Counted from the stretch's first letter, positions 53,148 to 63,677 are shown. The stretch is DNA of 64,000 bases from Sphingobium faniae (GCA_900100475.1 FMTU01000012.1:57748-121747); one strand, 5' to 3'. Numbers and translations: made by a program. Notes: generated by a model from the letters alone, not told the origin.

Positions 53148-55982
53148 ATGACCGATCAGCCTGACTATAAGAGCACCGTTTTCCTTCCCGCTACCGACTT
53201 CCCGATGAAGGCTGGCCTCGCGCAGAAGGAACCGGCGATCCTCGCGCGATGGGAGGCCATGGACCTCTATGGCAAGCTGCGCGAGCGGCGGAAGGGGCGC
53301 GAACGCTTCATCCTCCACGATGGCCCGCCCTATGCCAATGGCGACATCCATATGGGCCATGCGATGAACAAGGTGCTGAAGGACATCATCGTCCGCAGCC
53401 AGTCGCTGCTCGGCAAGGATGCGCCCTATGTTCCCGGCTGGGACTGTCACGGCCTTCCGATCGAATGGAAGATCGAGGAGGAATATCGCAAGAAAAAGCA
53501 GAACAAGGATGAGGTCCCCGCGCAGGAATTCCGCGCCCAGTGCCGCGCCTATGCCGACAAATGGGTCGGCGTCCAGAAGGAGCAGTTCAAGCGTCTGGGC
53601 GTGATGGGCGATTGGGACGATCCCTATCTCACCATGAAGTTCGACGCCGAGGCGACCATTGTCGGCGAACTGCTCAAATTCGCGGAGAGCGGCCAGCTTT
53701 ATCGCGGCGCCAAGCCCGTCATGTGGTCCCCGGTCGAAAAAACCGCGCTCGCCGAAGCGGAAGTGGAATATGAGGACATCACCTCGACCCAGATCGACGT
53801 GGCGTTCGAGATCATGGAAGCGCCGAACGCGCCGGAACTGGTCGGCGCGCATGCGGTGATCTGGACGACGACGGCGTGGACGATCCCGGTCAATCAGGCT
53901 TTGGCTTATGGGCCAGAGGTTGAGTATGTGTTGCTGGAGGGAGAGGGCCGCAAATTCGTCGTCGCCGAAGCGCTTGTCAGCGCGTTCAAGGAGCGCACCG
54001 GCCTCGTTCACGCACAGCCGCACAAGCATTTCAAAGGCACCGACCTGGCCGGAGCCGTCGCCCGCCACCCGATGCACGCGCTTGGCGGCTTCTTCGCCAA
54101 ACCGCGCCCGTTGCTCGCGGGCGATTTCGTCACCACCGACGCGGGCACGGGCCTTGTCCACATGGCGCCTGATCATGGCGAGGACGACTTCGCGCTCTGC
54201 AAGGCGCACGGCATCAACCCTGTCTTTGCGGTCGAGGATGACGGCAAATACCGCCCTGACTGGCTCTGGCTGGGCGGGCAGGGGAGCGTCATCAATGCCA
54301 AATTCGTGGCGAAGGATGGCCCGATCTGTACCGACCTGCGCGAAGCAGGCGGCCTTCTCGCCGCGTCGGACGATTTCAGGCACAGCTATCCGCATAGCTG
54401 GCGTTCGAAGGCGAAGATCATCTTCCGCTGCACCCCGCAATGGTTCATCCCGATGGACAAGCCGCAGGACGGCGTACCAGTCGATGTCGACGGCAGCGTC
54501 CTGCCCACGCCGATCCTGGTCGGCAACGGCCCGACACTGCGCGACGTGGCGCTTGACGCCATCGCCCATACCCGCTGGGTGCCGGAGCGTTCGACCAACC
54601 GCATCCGCTCCATGGTGGAGGGCCGCCCGGACTGGGTGATTTCCCGCCAGCGCGCATGGGGTGTACCGATCGCGCTCTATGTTCATCGTAAAAGCGGCGA
54701 ATATCTCGTTGATAACGAAGTAAATTGTCGCATCGTAGACGCCTTCCGCCGAGGCGGCGCGGACGCGTGGTTCGGGGCGGACCATCAGGCGCTGCTCGGC
54801 CCGGATTACGACCTTGCCGACTATGAGGTGGTGAACGACATCCTTGATGTCTGGTTCGATTCTGGCTCGACCCACGCCTTCACCGTCGAGGCGCGCTATG
54901 GCGAGGACGCCCGCGCGGATCTCTACCTTGAAGGCTCCGACCAGCATCGCGGCTGGTTCCAATCCTCGCTGCTCGAAAGTTGCGGCACGCGTGGGCAAGC
55001 GCCTTATGATGCCGTCCTCACCCACGGCTTCGCGCTGGACGGGCAGGGACGGAAGATGTCCAAGAGCCTCGGCAATGTCGTCGATCCGCTGAAGGTCATC
55101 GCCGAAAGCGGCTCCGATATCCTGCGGATATGGGTCGCCAGCACCGACTATTTCGACGATGTCCGAATCGGCAAGGAAGTGCTGGCCGGATCGTCCGACG
55201 CCTATCGAAAGCTCCGCAACACTTTCCGTTACTTGCTTGGCGCTCTTTCCGATTTCTCTGAGGAAGAGAAATTGCCCGCCGGCGACATGCCGGAGCTGGA
55301 ACGCTATATGCTCCACCTCCTCGCGAAGCTGGACGAGGAACTGCGCGGCGTGGTGGACAAGCAGGCGGGGAGCGAGAACTGGCTGGAATTCAGCCGCTAC
55401 ACCCGCGCGCTGATGGACTTCGCCAATAGCGACCTGTCGGCCTTCTTCTTCGATATCCGCAAGGACTGCCTCTATTGCGATGCGAAGTCGGATCCCAAAC
55501 GCCGGGCCTATCGCACCGTGCTCGACACGCTATTCCATGCGCTTGTCCGCTATGCCGCGCCGATCATCCCCTTCACGGCGGAAGAAGTGTGGCAAAGCCG
55601 CTTCCCCGATGAGGCGGAAAGCGTCCATTTCCTCGAATGGCCGGTAGTCGACCGTCATTGGACCAACCATGGCCTTGGCGAAAAATGGGCCGAAATCCGC
55701 AACCAGCGCGATCAGGTCAACGAAGCCATCGAGCCGTTGCGCCGGGAAAAAATCGTGCGCTCCAGCCTGGAAGCGGATGTCGCCATGGGCGAACTGGTGC
55801 CGGTGGGCGGGGTCGATTTCGCGGAAGTCGCCATCGTCGCGCGCGTTGAAATGGGCGTGGGCGACGGCATCATCGTCAAGCCTTCCCTATGGCACAAATG
55901 CGGTCGCTGCTGGCGGCTGCTGCCGGAAGTGAAGGAGGATGGCGCGCTGTGCGGCCGCTGTGACGAGGTGCTGAAGGCATGA
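53148..55982 (+). CDS. ileS: Isoleucyl-tRNA synthetase
   Basis: 944 aa class I synthetase. The HIGH-type motif is GDIHMGH at 65-71, the editing domain has WTTTAWTIPVNQALAYG and the KMSKS loop is residues 636-640. A C-terminal zinc finger reads CGRCWRLL...CGRCDEV, as in the IleS1 type. Overlaps lspA by four bases (ATGA). The ileS-lspA pair is widely conserved. Confidence 0.97.
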   Translation: MTDQPDYKSTVFLPATDFPMKAGLAQKEPAILARWEAMDLYGKLRERRKGRERFILHDGPPYANGDIHMGHAMNKVLKDIIVRSQSLLGKDAPYVPGWDCHGLPIEWKIEEEYRKKKQNKDEVPAQEFRAQCRAYADKWVGVQKEQFKRLGVMGDWDDPYLTMKFDAEATIVGELLKFAESGQLYRGAKPVMWSPVEKTALAEAEVEYEDITSTQIDVAFEIMEAPNAPELVGAHAVIWTTTAWTIPVNQALAYGPEVEYVLLEGEGRKFVVAEALVSAFKERTGLVHAQPHKHFKGTDLAGAVARHPMHALGGFFAKPRPLLAGDFVTTDAGTGLVHMAPDHGEDDFALCKAHGINPVFAVEDDGKYRPDWLWLGGQGSVINAKFVAKDGPICTDLREAGGLLAASDDFRHSYPHSWRSKAKIIFRCTPQWFIPMDKPQDGVPVDVDGSVLPTPILVGNGPTLRDVALDAIAHTRWVPERSTNRIRSMVEGRPDWVISRQRAWGVPIALYVHRKSGEYLVDNEVNCRIVDAFRRGGADAWFGADHQALLGPDYDLADYEVVNDILDVWFDSGSTHAFTVEARYGEDARADLYLEGSDQHRGWFQSSLLESCGTRGQAPYDAVLTHGFALDGQGRKMSKSLGNVVDPLKVIAESGSDILRIWVASTDYFDDVRIGKEVLAGSSDAYRKLRNTFRYLLGALSDFSEEEKLPAGDMPELERYMLHLLAKLDEELRGVVDKQAGSENWLEFSRYTRALMDFANSDLSAFFFDIRKDCLYCDAKSDPKRRAYRTVLDTLFHALVRYAAPIIPFTAEEVWQSRFPDEAESVHFLEWPVVDRHWTNHGLGEKWAEIRNQRDQVNEAIEPLRREKIVRSSLEADVAMGELVPVGGVDFAEVAIVARVEMGVGDGIIVKPSLWHKCGRCWRLLPEVKEDGALCGRCDEVLKA

Positions 55983-56497
55983 CCGTTCCCACCGTCAATC
56001 ATCGCCCGCTGGGCCTGGCCGTGGCGATCGTCACGCTCGCGCTCGATCAGCTCATCAAATATACCGTCACCTATCCGCTGGCGCTCAAGAGCCGGGGCGA
56101 GGAGGGGATCGACATAGTGTCGATCTTCCGCCTGCGCTGGCTCGAAAATCGCGGCGTTTCCATGGGCTTCTTCCATGCCGATACCGACCTCATGCGCTGG
56201 CTTCTGGTGGGCATGACCATGGCGATCGCGCTCTTCGTGGGCGTGTGGATGTGGCGGGAAAAGGCGCGGCAGGACGTGGCGGCGCTCGGCCTCGTGCTGG
56301 GCGGGGCAATCGGCAATATCGCTGACCGTGTGCGGTTGGGCTATGTGGTCGATTATGCCGATCTGCATTTCGGCGAATGGCGGCCCTTCCTGATCTTCAA
56401 CCTGGCCGACGCGGCGATCACTATCGGCGTGTTGATCCTGCTTGCACGCGCGCTGTTGCTGCGCGAGAAGAGCGCAAAGACGGAGTCATTGAACTGA
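55979..56497 (+). CDS. lspA: Lipoprotein signal peptidase LspA
   Basis: 172 aa, four helices. The catalytic Asp pair is Asp125 in YVVDYADLHF and Asp144 in FNLADAAITIG; LENRGVSMGFF and GGAIGNIADRVRLG are conserved. It trims prolipoproteins after lipidation. Its stop overlaps the next start (TGATG). Confidence 0.96.
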   Translation: MTVPTVNHRPLGLAVAIVTLALDQLIKYTVTYPLALKSRGEEGIDIVSIFRLRWLENRGVSMGFFHADTDLMRWLLVGMTMAIALFVGVWMWREKARQDVAALGLVLGGAIGNIADRVRLGYVVDYADLHFGEWRPFLIFNLADAAITIGVLILLARALLLREKSAKTESLN

Positions 56498-56907
56498 TGC
56501 GTAAACTGATCCTTGCCGCTGGCCTTGTCGCCTCCCTGTCCGCTTGCGGTTCGTCGGGTCTGTTGAACCGCGACCGCCCTGACGAGTTCGCGGTGTCGCG
56601 TCAGGCTCCGCTGGTGATTCCGCCCGATTTCGCGCTGGTTCCGCCCGCGCCCGGCGCACCCAACACTGCCGCCGTCGATTCGAGCCGTGCCGCCATGGAA
56701 GCGATGTTCGGCGGTCCGGCCGCTCGCAGTGCGACCGAGAGCGCCACTCTTTCCGCCGCGGGACGGACCAATGCCGCGCCGGGCATCCGTTCTTCCGCAG
56801 GCGATCCGGCGACGGACGTGGTGGAAAAGGGGGAAACCACCCGTGACATCATCGCCGCGCCGGAAGGCGACGGGCAGGATGCGCGCGCTTCTGTTCCTGA
56901 GCAGTGA
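56497..56907 (+). CDS. DUF3035-type lipoprotein
   Basis: 136 aa. Signal peptide MRKLILAAGLVASLSACG with a lipobox LSAC, then a low-complexity Ala/Pro/Ser-rich body with RDRPDEFAVSRQAPLVIPPD, the conserved DUF3035 stretch. Function unknown. Being coupled to lspA it is itself a likely LspA substrate. A terminator follows. Confidence 0.85.
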   Translation: MRKLILAAGLVASLSACGSSGLLNRDRPDEFAVSRQAPLVIPPDFALVPPAPGAPNTAAVDSSRAAMEAMFGGPAARSATESATLSAAGRTNAAPGIRSSAGDPATDVVEKGETTRDIIAAPEGDGQDARASVPEQ

Positions 56908-56915
56908 TGAATGGA

Positions 56916-56946
56916 ATGGGCCGGAACAGCACCGGCCCATTTCTTA
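56916..56946 (+). terminator. Intrinsic terminator of the purE-lspA operon
   Basis: A perfect 9-bp stem atgggccgg / ccggcccat with a 7-base loop, followed by TTCTT. Confidence 0.85.
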
Positions 56947-56958
56947 TAAAACAAGCTT

Positions 56959-57291
56959 TTATACGCCGCCTTCCATGAAGCTTTTGAACCGCGCCAGGGT
57001 GGCGTCCCATTGCGCGCCGACCTTGTCGAGCCAAAGCCGGGCATCCTCAACAGCTTCCCTGCGCAGTGCGAAATGCACTTCGCGACCGTTGCGGGTCCGC
57101 TGGACCAACCCGGCCTGACGCAACACATCCAGATGCCTGGCGACGGCCTGCCTGCTGATCGGCAGGCCGTCGCTCATTTGCACGATGGATCGCCCGCGCC
57201 CGTCCGCGAGTTGCGCGACGAAGCTCAATCTCGTCGGATCGCCCAGGGCCGCAAACAGCCGCGCCGGATCGGGACGTTCAGCCAGCGGCAT
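56959..57291 (-). CDS. ArsR-family transcriptional regulator
   Basis: 110 aa. Winged helix with RLFAALGDPTRLSFVAQLAD, ISRQAVARHLDVLRQAGLVQ and REVHFALRREAVEDA. It lacks the CxC metal site of ArsR/SmtB, so it probably does not sense metals. It overlaps the end of the SRPBCC gene by 14 bases, so translation is coupled. Confidence 0.92.
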   Translation of the reverse strand: MPLAERPDPARLFAALGDPTRLSFVAQLADGRGRSIVQMSDGLPISRQAVARHLDVLRQAGLVQRTRNGREVHFALRREAVEDARLWLDKVGAQWDATLARFKSFMEGGV

Positions 57292-57733
57292 AATCGCGAA
57301 TATTCTGGACCTGTTCGGCCCAACCGCCGTCATTGTCGCGCATGACGTTGGTGCGGCGGGGTTCCGGCACCTTGTCGAAGCCGCTTTCCGTGACGGTCAG
57401 ACGCGTGCCGGTCCCTTCAGGCTCCAGCATAAATTCGACCAGCGTCCATTCCGGGACCGGAACGCCGCTATCCATCAGTTCCTTGTCGCCGCCGGTCGCA
57501 GGCCATTCGAAGGCGAATCGGGTCATCGGCTGAATGGCCACCACTCGCGCTTCCCAGCGATAATCCTCATAGCCGGGGTAGGTCATATGGCCGGTCGAGG
57601 ATTTTCCCACTTCAAAGGGCTGGTCGAGAGCCACACGGAACCATGTTCCGAATTTCTCGTGGTCGACCAGAGCGTCCCAGACCCGCTCCACGGGCGCTTC
57701 GATGGCGATTGTCTTGATGATGGCGTCGGTCAT
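57278..57733 (-). CDS. SRPBCC/AHSA1-like domain protein
   Basis: 151 aa. IKTIAIEAPVERVWDALVDH and FGTWFRVALDQPF open a Bet v1-like cavity fold; VEFMLEPEGTGTRLTVTESG closes it. Proteins of this group often pair with ArsR-type regulators and may bind small ligands. AGGAGG lies 7 bases before the start, inside a repeat (see the operator entry). Confidence 0.9.
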   Translation of the reverse strand: MTDAIIKTIAIEAPVERVWDALVDHEKFGTWFRVALDQPFEVGKSSTGHMTYPGYEDYRWEARVVAIQPMTRFAFEWPATGGDKELMDSGVPVPEWTLVEFMLEPEGTGTRLTVTESGFDKVPEPRRTNVMRDNDGGWAEQVQNIRDYAAG

Positions 57734-57736
57734 AGC

Positions 57737-57798
57737 GCAACCTCCTGGTTGCCTATATCAGGCGCGTCACGTTAAAATGCAACAAATAAGTTGCATTT
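57737..57798 (-). promoter_or_regulatory. Twin operator of the SRPBCC-ArsR operon
   Basis: Two copies of GCAAC-N6-GTTGC: 57737-57752 and 57779-57794, with start points 42 bp apart (about four helical turns). The distal copy extends to AAATGCAAC-AAATAA-GTTGCATTT (57775-57798). The proximal copy has the Shine-Dalgarno AGGAGG in its spacer region. The likely ligand is the ArsR protein itself. Confidence 0.75.
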
Positions 57799-57803
57799 CT
57801 GAT

Positions 57804-59318
57804 TCAGGTTTCGGGCCTGTAGGCTATCCGTGCGGTTCCCTTCGCCTGGACGGGCAAATGCAATCCCTGACCAAAAGCTTTGATCTGCCCGATTTCCACC
57901 TGTCCCAGATCGGCCGTGATCAGAAATTCTCCGGCCTGTTTTTCGTCTATCGCGCGCCGGATTTTTCCCAATAGCTCTGTGATGTCCTTTGAGAAATTCT
58001 GGGTGAGGGACTGTGCGATCAGCGCGCTGACGGCCGGGCTTTTGCCCAGCGCCAGCAACAGGTTCCCGCGCAAGGCATCTGTATCGCCCGTGACCGTCAA
58101 AGCGTCGAAATGGACCTCGGGTGAATTGGGGGCGTTGCGGGGCATGGCCGTCATCCATATCCGGCCATGGACTTCATCTCTCTTGCCCCCTCCTGCGGGG
58201 CGCGCCGCTAATGTCAGCCCCACGGCGATGCGCCCGCCCGTCGTTCCATAGGCTTCGACCTTCTCGAATCGCGCGATGACCGGCCCGATGGCGGGCAGTT
58301 CGAAGGGGCGCTGCGACCGCTTGGCCAAGGCGCGCATGATGACGGGTTCCAGTTCGCGATAGTCGGCGGTCACGGGGATGAAGAAATGGAATTGCCCGTC
58401 CGTCTTGCCGGACGCGGGCGGGGGAAGCGGGGCGGGTTCCGCAGGATCGGGCCGGTTGCCGACGAAGGTCTCGGTAAAGGCTTCGATGCCCAGGTTGAAC
58501 CGCACGCGGTTTTCCTGCACCGCATAGTCATTATAGAGGATTCTGAGCGGCGTGACGCGCATCCAGACAGGCGGATTCTTCTCGTTCAACGCGACGACGG
58601 CAAAGCTCTTGCGCCAAAGTTCCTTCACCTGCGCGGGCACATTGGCGCGGGCTAGTTCACGCGGGAGGTCGCGTTCCAGTTCCCGAACGATGGGATGCAG
58701 CTTTCGGTCGGCCTGCTCGGTGAAGGTGATGCGCTGGCCGAGGAAATCAATGCCCGGCGGCTTGGTCCAGTCATAATGCAGACGCACCGTCCCGCGCGGA
58801 TTCCAGTCCTTACCGAGGTCCAGCCTGATCCGCGCATGGGCGAGGGCCGAGCCAGTCGCCGTCTCCCCCTTCAATATGCCGCCCACGTCGCGCGCGCTGA
58901 TCTGCGCGTGGATGGGGACATCGGCGATGATGTCCTGCCCGTCGCCCCGCAACCGGATCGGCCCGCGGGTGACGGCGCCTACGATCGTGCAACTGATCGG
59001 GGGCGTGACGTTCAGCTTCGTGCCCAGAATCTTGACGCGCTGCGGCGGAATGCAGCGCGATGAGCGCTGGTTGATCGTCCATAGCTGGCGCGGAATGGCG
59101 CGTTCCGCCGCCTGCCGGATGGCGTCCGCGTCGATATCGACCGGGACGGACAGGATGGAGGCTTCGCGCGGAACGGGAACCGGATCGTCGGCGCGGGGCG
59201 GCGCTTCTACCGGAGGGGGCCGGGAACAACTGCCTGCCAGTGCGGCAAGGCCAAGCAGGAAAACATGGCGCAGGATAAGGCCTCCGCCACCTGTTGCCTC
59301 TCGTCTGGATCTCCCCAT
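57804..59318 (-). CDS. DUF4403 family lipoprotein
   Basis: 504 aa. A lipoprotein signal with RHVFLLGLAALAGSC (lipobox LAGSC) is followed by a long beta-rich body: SILSVPVDIDADAIRQAAER, WTKPPGIDFLGQRITFTEQA and LGKSPAVSALIAQSLTQNFS. DUF4403 proteins are probably TULIP-like lipid-binding folds at the outer membrane. Start at 59318 favoured; GGGGGAG precedes it. Confidence 0.85.
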   Translation of the reverse strand: MGRSRREATGGGGLILRHVFLLGLAALAGSCSRPPPVEAPPRADDPVPVPREASILSVPVDIDADAIRQAAERAIPRQLWTINQRSSRCIPPQRVKILGTKLNVTPPISCTIVGAVTRGPIRLRGDGQDIIADVPIHAQISARDVGGILKGETATGSALAHARIRLDLGKDWNPRGTVRLHYDWTKPPGIDFLGQRITFTEQADRKLHPIVRELERDLPRELARANVPAQVKELWRKSFAVVALNEKNPPVWMRVTPLRILYNDYAVQENRVRFNLGIEAFTETFVGNRPDPAEPAPLPPPASGKTDGQFHFFIPVTADYRELEPVIMRALAKRSQRPFELPAIGPVIARFEKVEAYGTTGGRIAVGLTLAARPAGGGKRDEVHGRIWMTAMPRNAPNSPEVHFDALTVTGDTDALRGNLLLALGKSPAVSALIAQSLTQNFSKDITELLGKIRRAIDEKQAGEFLITADLGQVEIGQIKAFGQGLHLPVQAKGTARIAYRPET

Positions 59319-59407
59319 CCATCTCCCCCTGAAGCGCAAAGCGCCGTTTATCACCGGATGCGTCAGGCGGCTTTCCGTTCCGCCCGCCCGTAAAGCCGGG
59401 GAGGGGA

Positions 59408-61339
59408 TCAGGCCCGCGCCGTTTCCACACCCGCGCTGTTATGACGCAGCGCCGTCAACACTGTGTCCACGATGCCCGCCGCATCCAGCTTGGCATCGGC
59501 ATATTGTTTTTCCGGCTTGTCGTGATCCTGAAAAATATCCGGCAGGCGCATCGTGCGGAGCTTCAAACCATTGTCGATCAGGCCATGATCGCTCGCCAGC
59601 GTCAACACATGCGCGCCAAGCCCGCCAATCGCGCCTTCCTCGACCGTGACGGCGACCTCATGGGTCGTCAGCAGGCGGCGGATCAGCGCTTCGTCGAGCG
59701 GCTTGGCGAAGCGCAGGTCGGCGACGGTGGTGGATAAGCCCTTGGCTTCCAGCGTTTCCGCCGCTTTCAAAGCCTCCTCCAGCCTTGTGCCGAGCGAGAG
59801 GATCGCGACCTGCCGCCCTTCGCGGACGATCCGGCCCTTGCCGATGTCCAGCCGTTCGGGAACGGACGGAAGCGCGACGCCCACGCCATTGCCGCGCGGA
59901 TAGCGCACCGCGATCGGCCCATCATCATGCAGGGCGCAGGTATGGACCATATGCACCAGTTCCGCTTCGTCGGCGGCGGCCATCACCACCATATTGGGCA
60001 GGGTGGCGAGATAAGCGACATCGAAGCTGCCCGCATGGGTGGACCCATCCGCGCCCACCAATCCGGCCCGGTCGATGGCGAAGCGCACGGGCAGATTCTG
60101 GATCGCCACGTCATGCACGACCTGATCATAGGCGCGCTGGAGGAAGGTTGAATAGATCGCGCAGAAAGGCCGCATCCCCTCGGCCGCGAGACCCGCCGCG
60201 AACGTCACCGCATGTTGTTCGGCAATGCCCACGTCGAAGGAGCGGTCGGGAAATGCCTCCGCGAATTTGTCGAGGCCGGTGCCAGAGGGCATGGCGGCGG
60301 TGATGGCGCAAACCCGCGCGTCGCGCTGCGCCTCGGCGATCAGGGCCGTGGCGAAGACGCTGGTATAGCTGGGCGGTCCGGGCGGAGCCTTCGCCTGCGC
60401 GCCGGTGATGACGTCGAATTTTTGAACGCCGTGATATTTGTCGGCAGCCGCTTCGGCGGGGGCGTAGCCCTTGCCCTTTTGCGTGACGACATGGATCAGG
60501 CAGGGGCCTTCCGCCGCGTCGCGCACATTTTCGAGAACCGGGATCAACTGGTCCAGATTATGCCCGTCAATGGGACCGACATAATAAAAGCCCAGTTCCT
60601 CGAACAATGTCCCGCCCATGGCCATGCCGCGCGCGAATTCGTCGGTCTTGCGGGCGGCATTGTGCAGCGGCCGGGGCAATTTGCGCGCGAGTCGCTTGGC
60701 AAAACCGCGCAGTCCCAGAAATTCGCGACTGGACACGAGCCGCGCCAGATAGGCGGAAAGCCCGCCCACCGGCGGCGCGATCGACATGTCATTGTCGTTG
60801 AGGATGACGATGAGGCGATTGCCCGCCTCGCGCGCGTTGTTCATCGCCTCATAGGCCATGCCCGCCGACATCGCCCCGTCGCCGATCACCGCGATGCCCT
60901 TGCCCGGCCGGTCGGCGAGCTTGTTGGCGACCGCGAAGCCCAGCGCCGCGCTGATGGATGTCGAACTGTGCGCGGCCCCGAAAGGATCATATTCGCTTTC
61001 GGCCCGCCTGGTGAAACCGGACAGGCCGCCGCCCTGCCGCAGCGTGCGAATGCGGTCGCGGCGCCCGGTCAGGATCTTGTGCGGATAGCATTGGTGGCCC
61101 ACGTCCCAGACCAGCTTGTCCTCGGGCGTGTTGAACACATAATGGATCGCCGTGGTCAGTTCCACGACGCCAAGGCCCGATCCCAGATGGCCGCCGGTCA
61201 CGCCGACGGCGGAGATCACTTCCTGCCGCAGTTCATCGGCCAGTTGCCCAAGCTGTTCGGGCTTGAGGCCGCGCAAGTCCGACGGCCAGTCGATCTGGTC
61301 GAGCAGGGGCGTGGAAGGACGATCATTCATCGAAGACAT
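59408..61339 (-). CDS. dxs: 1-deoxy-D-xylulose-5-phosphate synthase
   Basis: 643 aa. First enzyme of the MEP isoprenoid route, from pyruvate and glyceraldehyde 3-phosphate, with thiamine diphosphate. Motifs: [62 protein letters not shown] and the C-terminal [14 protein letters not shown]. Family-standard length. The first ATG (61339) has a close second Met at residue 4. Confidence 0.97.
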   Translation of the reverse strand: MSSMNDRPSTPLLDQIDWPSDLRGLKPEQLGQLADELRQEVISAVGVTGGHLGSGLGVVELTTAIHYVFNTPEDKLVWDVGHQCYPHKILTGRRDRIRTLRQGGGLSGFTRRAESEYDPFGAAHSSTSISAALGFAVANKLADRPGKGIAVIGDGAMSAGMAYEAMNNAREAGNRLIVILNDNDMSIAPPVGGLSAYLARLVSSREFLGLRGFAKRLARKLPRPLHNAARKTDEFARGMAMGGTLFEELGFYYVGPIDGHNLDQLIPVLENVRDAAEGPCLIHVVTQKGKGYAPAEAAADKYHGVQKFDVITGAQAKAPPGPPSYTSVFATALIAEAQRDARVCAITAAMPSGTGLDKFAEAFPDRSFDVGIAEQHAVTFAAGLAAEGMRPFCAIYSTFLQRAYDQVVHDVAIQNLPVRFAIDRAGLVGADGSTHAGSFDVAYLATLPNMVVMAAADEAELVHMVHTCALHDDGPIAVRYPRGNGVGVALPSVPERLDIGKGRIVREGRQVAILSLGTRLEEALKAAETLEAKGLSTTVADLRFAKPLDEALIRRLLTTHEVAVTVEEGAIGGLGAHVLTLASDHGLIDNGLKLRTMRLPDIFQDHDKPEKQYADAKLDAAGIVDTVLTALRHNSAGVETARA

Positions 61340-61389
61340 ATACTCATCAAGTCGCTAGGCCGTTCCCGGCCGGAAAGCAACGCCGTGGA

Positions 61390-61857
61390 TCAGGCCGCGC
61401 ACCGGGCGCAGGTGCCCAATATCTCGATCACCGGACGTTCCGCGCGGAAACCTTCATGCTCGGCCACGGCCCGCACTTCGCCGGTCACCTTGTCATCGTC
61501 GACATGGGTGGCCTGACGGCAGTTGCGGCATACCAGAAAGATGCAGTCATGATGGCAGCCGGGATGGGCGTTGGCGATATAGGCATTGGCGCTTTCCACC
61601 CGCATCGCGATGTTGTTGGCGACGAACAGGTCCAATATCCGGTAGACGCTGTTGGGCGCGACCCGCCTGCCGCGCGCCTTTGAAACCGTGTCCGCGATGT
61701 CATAGGCCGAAGCGGGTTTTTCCTCCGCGGCGAGCGCGTCGAAAATGGCGGCGCGCATCGGCGTCCACTGCTCGCCTTGCGCTTCCAGCGTGGCCTGCGC
61801 GGCGTTCGCCAGTCTGGCGCCGGTCGGCTCATGATGATTGTGATGATGATCGGCCAT
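61390..61857 (-). CDS. Fur-family regulator, probably Zur
   Basis: 155 aa. Winged helix with SAYDIADTVSKARGRRVAPN and SVYRILDLFVANNIAMRVES; metal sites HPGCHHDCIFLVCRNC and a terminal CARC. The N-terminus is His-rich (MADHHHNHH), unusual and suited to zinc. The two Cys pairs and RRVAPNSVYR resemble Zur more than Fur. No target operon is next to it. Confidence 0.85.
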   Translation of the reverse strand: MADHHHNHHEPTGARLANAAQATLEAQGEQWTPMRAAIFDALAAEEKPASAYDIADTVSKARGRRVAPNSVYRILDLFVANNIAMRVESANAYIANAHPGCHHDCIFLVCRNCRQATHVDDDKVTGEVRAVAEHEGFRAERPVIEILGTCARCAA

Positions 61858-61906
61858 GGGCTTAATCTAGGCGGGCGGCGGCCCCGGAGCAAGGCTTCGC
61901 CGCCGT

Positions 61907-62233
61907 TCAGTTCCGCCAGAAACTCCACGCGGCCCAAAGCCAGCCCGCGATCATCAGCGTGCCGCCCACAGGCGTCACCGCGCCCAGCCATTTGGGACCG
62001 CCCGCCGCCATGATGTAGAGCGTGAAGGCGAAGATCGCCGCGCCCACCAGCAGCAATGCGGCAGGCCCGCGCGCCGTCCCCGCCAGCACCAGCGCGGCGA
62101 CGGCATGGACCATCTGGTAGATGCCGCCCGTCCGCAGCCATTCCGCCGCCTGCGGACTGGATGCGCCATGCGCGCCAAAGGCGCCCGCGCCGATAGCGAT
62201 TGCCGCAGACAGCGCGGCCAGAACAGCGATCAT
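61907..62233 (-). CDS. DUF423 membrane protein (YgdD-like)
   Basis: 108 aa, four helices. AIGAGAFGAHGA and WLRTGGIYQMVHAVAALVLA are diagnostic. Function unknown. Its ATG overlaps the antiporter stop by four bases, so it was co-transcribed with that gene and has probably lost its promoter to the insertion. Confidence 0.88.
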   Translation of the reverse strand: MIAVLAALSAAIAIGAGAFGAHGASSPQAAEWLRTGGIYQMVHAVAALVLAGTARGPAALLLVGAAIFAFTLYIMAAGGPKWLGAVTPVGGTLMIAGWLWAAWSFWRN

Positions 62234-63677
62234 GCCATTTCCTCCCCTTCACCCCGCGATGCCAGATGCATCCGCTTGCCGGGACGATAGATCAGTTCCT
62301 TGGCGACCGACAGATCGCCATGCTCTTTTTGCGCCGCCAGCCGCTGTTTGTCATTGTCGCGATATTGCTCCACGACTTCGTCGATTTCCGCCTGCGGGAC
62401 GCCCAGCGCCTCCATGGCCTGCACCCCCATGCAGATGGCCGATTCGAACACCTCGCGGACCACGCCCGCCAGGTCCATCTCCTGCAATTCCAGCAACTGC
62501 CGCCGGTCGAAGGCGCGCGCCAGAATGGCGGCTTGCGGGAATGTTTCGGCAATCGGCTCCAGCACCCGGTTGTCGAGCGACGGATCGTCGATGCAGAAGG
62601 CGATGAGCCGCGCCTCGTCCGCGCCCGCCCGGTGCAGCAGGTCGATCCGCGTGCCGTCGCCATAGAAGACTTCCACGTCGAACCGGCTCGACAATTCGAT
62701 CTGCGCGGGCTTCCTGTCGATCAGGACCACGCCGAAGCCATGCCCCGCCAGCATCTGGGCGACCGTCTGGCCGAAACGGCCATAGCCCACGACAATGGCG
62801 GTGCCGCGCGGCGCCTGATCGGGATCGCGCAGCGAGGCGTTGGCCCTGGGCTTTGCCAATTCGAACCGCGACGCGAACAGCATGAGGAAGGGCGTGGTCG
62901 CCATGGAAAAGGTGACGATGGCGCTGAACAGGCTGGCAGCTTGCGGCGCGATCAGCAGCGCGTTCTGTGCCTGCGCGAACAGCACGAAGCCGAACTCGCC
63001 GCCCTGGCTGAGCAGCAGACCCGCGCCCATGGCCTGTCGCCAATCCATGCCGAACAGCCGCGCCAGACCCGCGATCAGGACCGCTTTTGTCACGACCAGC
63101 GCCGCCGCCATGCCGATGACGAAGAAGGGAAACGCCGCCACTGTCCGCAGGTCCAGCACCATGCCGACCGCCAGAAAGAACAGCCCGAGCAGGATGGAGC
63201 GGAACGGTTCCACATCCGCCTCTATCTCATGCCGGTAGGGCGAATCGGCGAGCATCACGCCCGCCACGAACGCGCCCAGCGCCGTGGACAGGTGCAGCGC
63301 GTGCATCAGCGACGCGGCCGCCAGCACCGTGAACAGGCCGACGGCGACGAACAGTTCGCGCTCGCCCAGCCGCCCGACCATCCGCAGCAGGGGGCGCAGG
63401 ATGAAACGGCCCGCCAGCACCAGTCCCGTAGTCGCCGCCAGCGTATAGAGCGTCAGCAGCCATCCCGGCGGTCCCGCCGCGTCCGCCGGATTGCGGGACA
63501 GGGCGGCGATGATGGTGATGAGCGGGACGATGGACAGATCCTGAAACAGCAGGATCGAAAACACCTTCTCGCCAAAGGGCGAGTTGATGCGGCCGCTATT
63601 CTTGAGGCTCGGCAGAACCTGCGCGGTGGAGGACAGCGCGAGCGGCAGGCCCAGCGCGATGGCCGCTCCCCAGCTAA
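62230..63677 (-). pseudogene. Kef-type K+/H+ antiporter, 5' end cut by IS
   Basis: The host part reads LSWGAAIALGLPLALSSTAQ onward and contains the later membrane helices (GEKVFSILLFQDLSIVPL, ALGAFVAGVMLADSPYRHEI), an RCK domain with VVGYGRFGQTVAQMLAGHG and DGTRIDLLHRAGADEARL, and a C-terminal tail. The first three or more helices of a KefB/KefC protein are absent, and homology stops where the IS begins. An ATG at 63688-63690, supplied by the IS end, would give a 486-residue truncated product in frame. Confidence 0.85.

Noticed and set aside
52968..55316. 782-codon open frame antisense to ileS
   Set aside because: Shadow frame without any recognisable motif.
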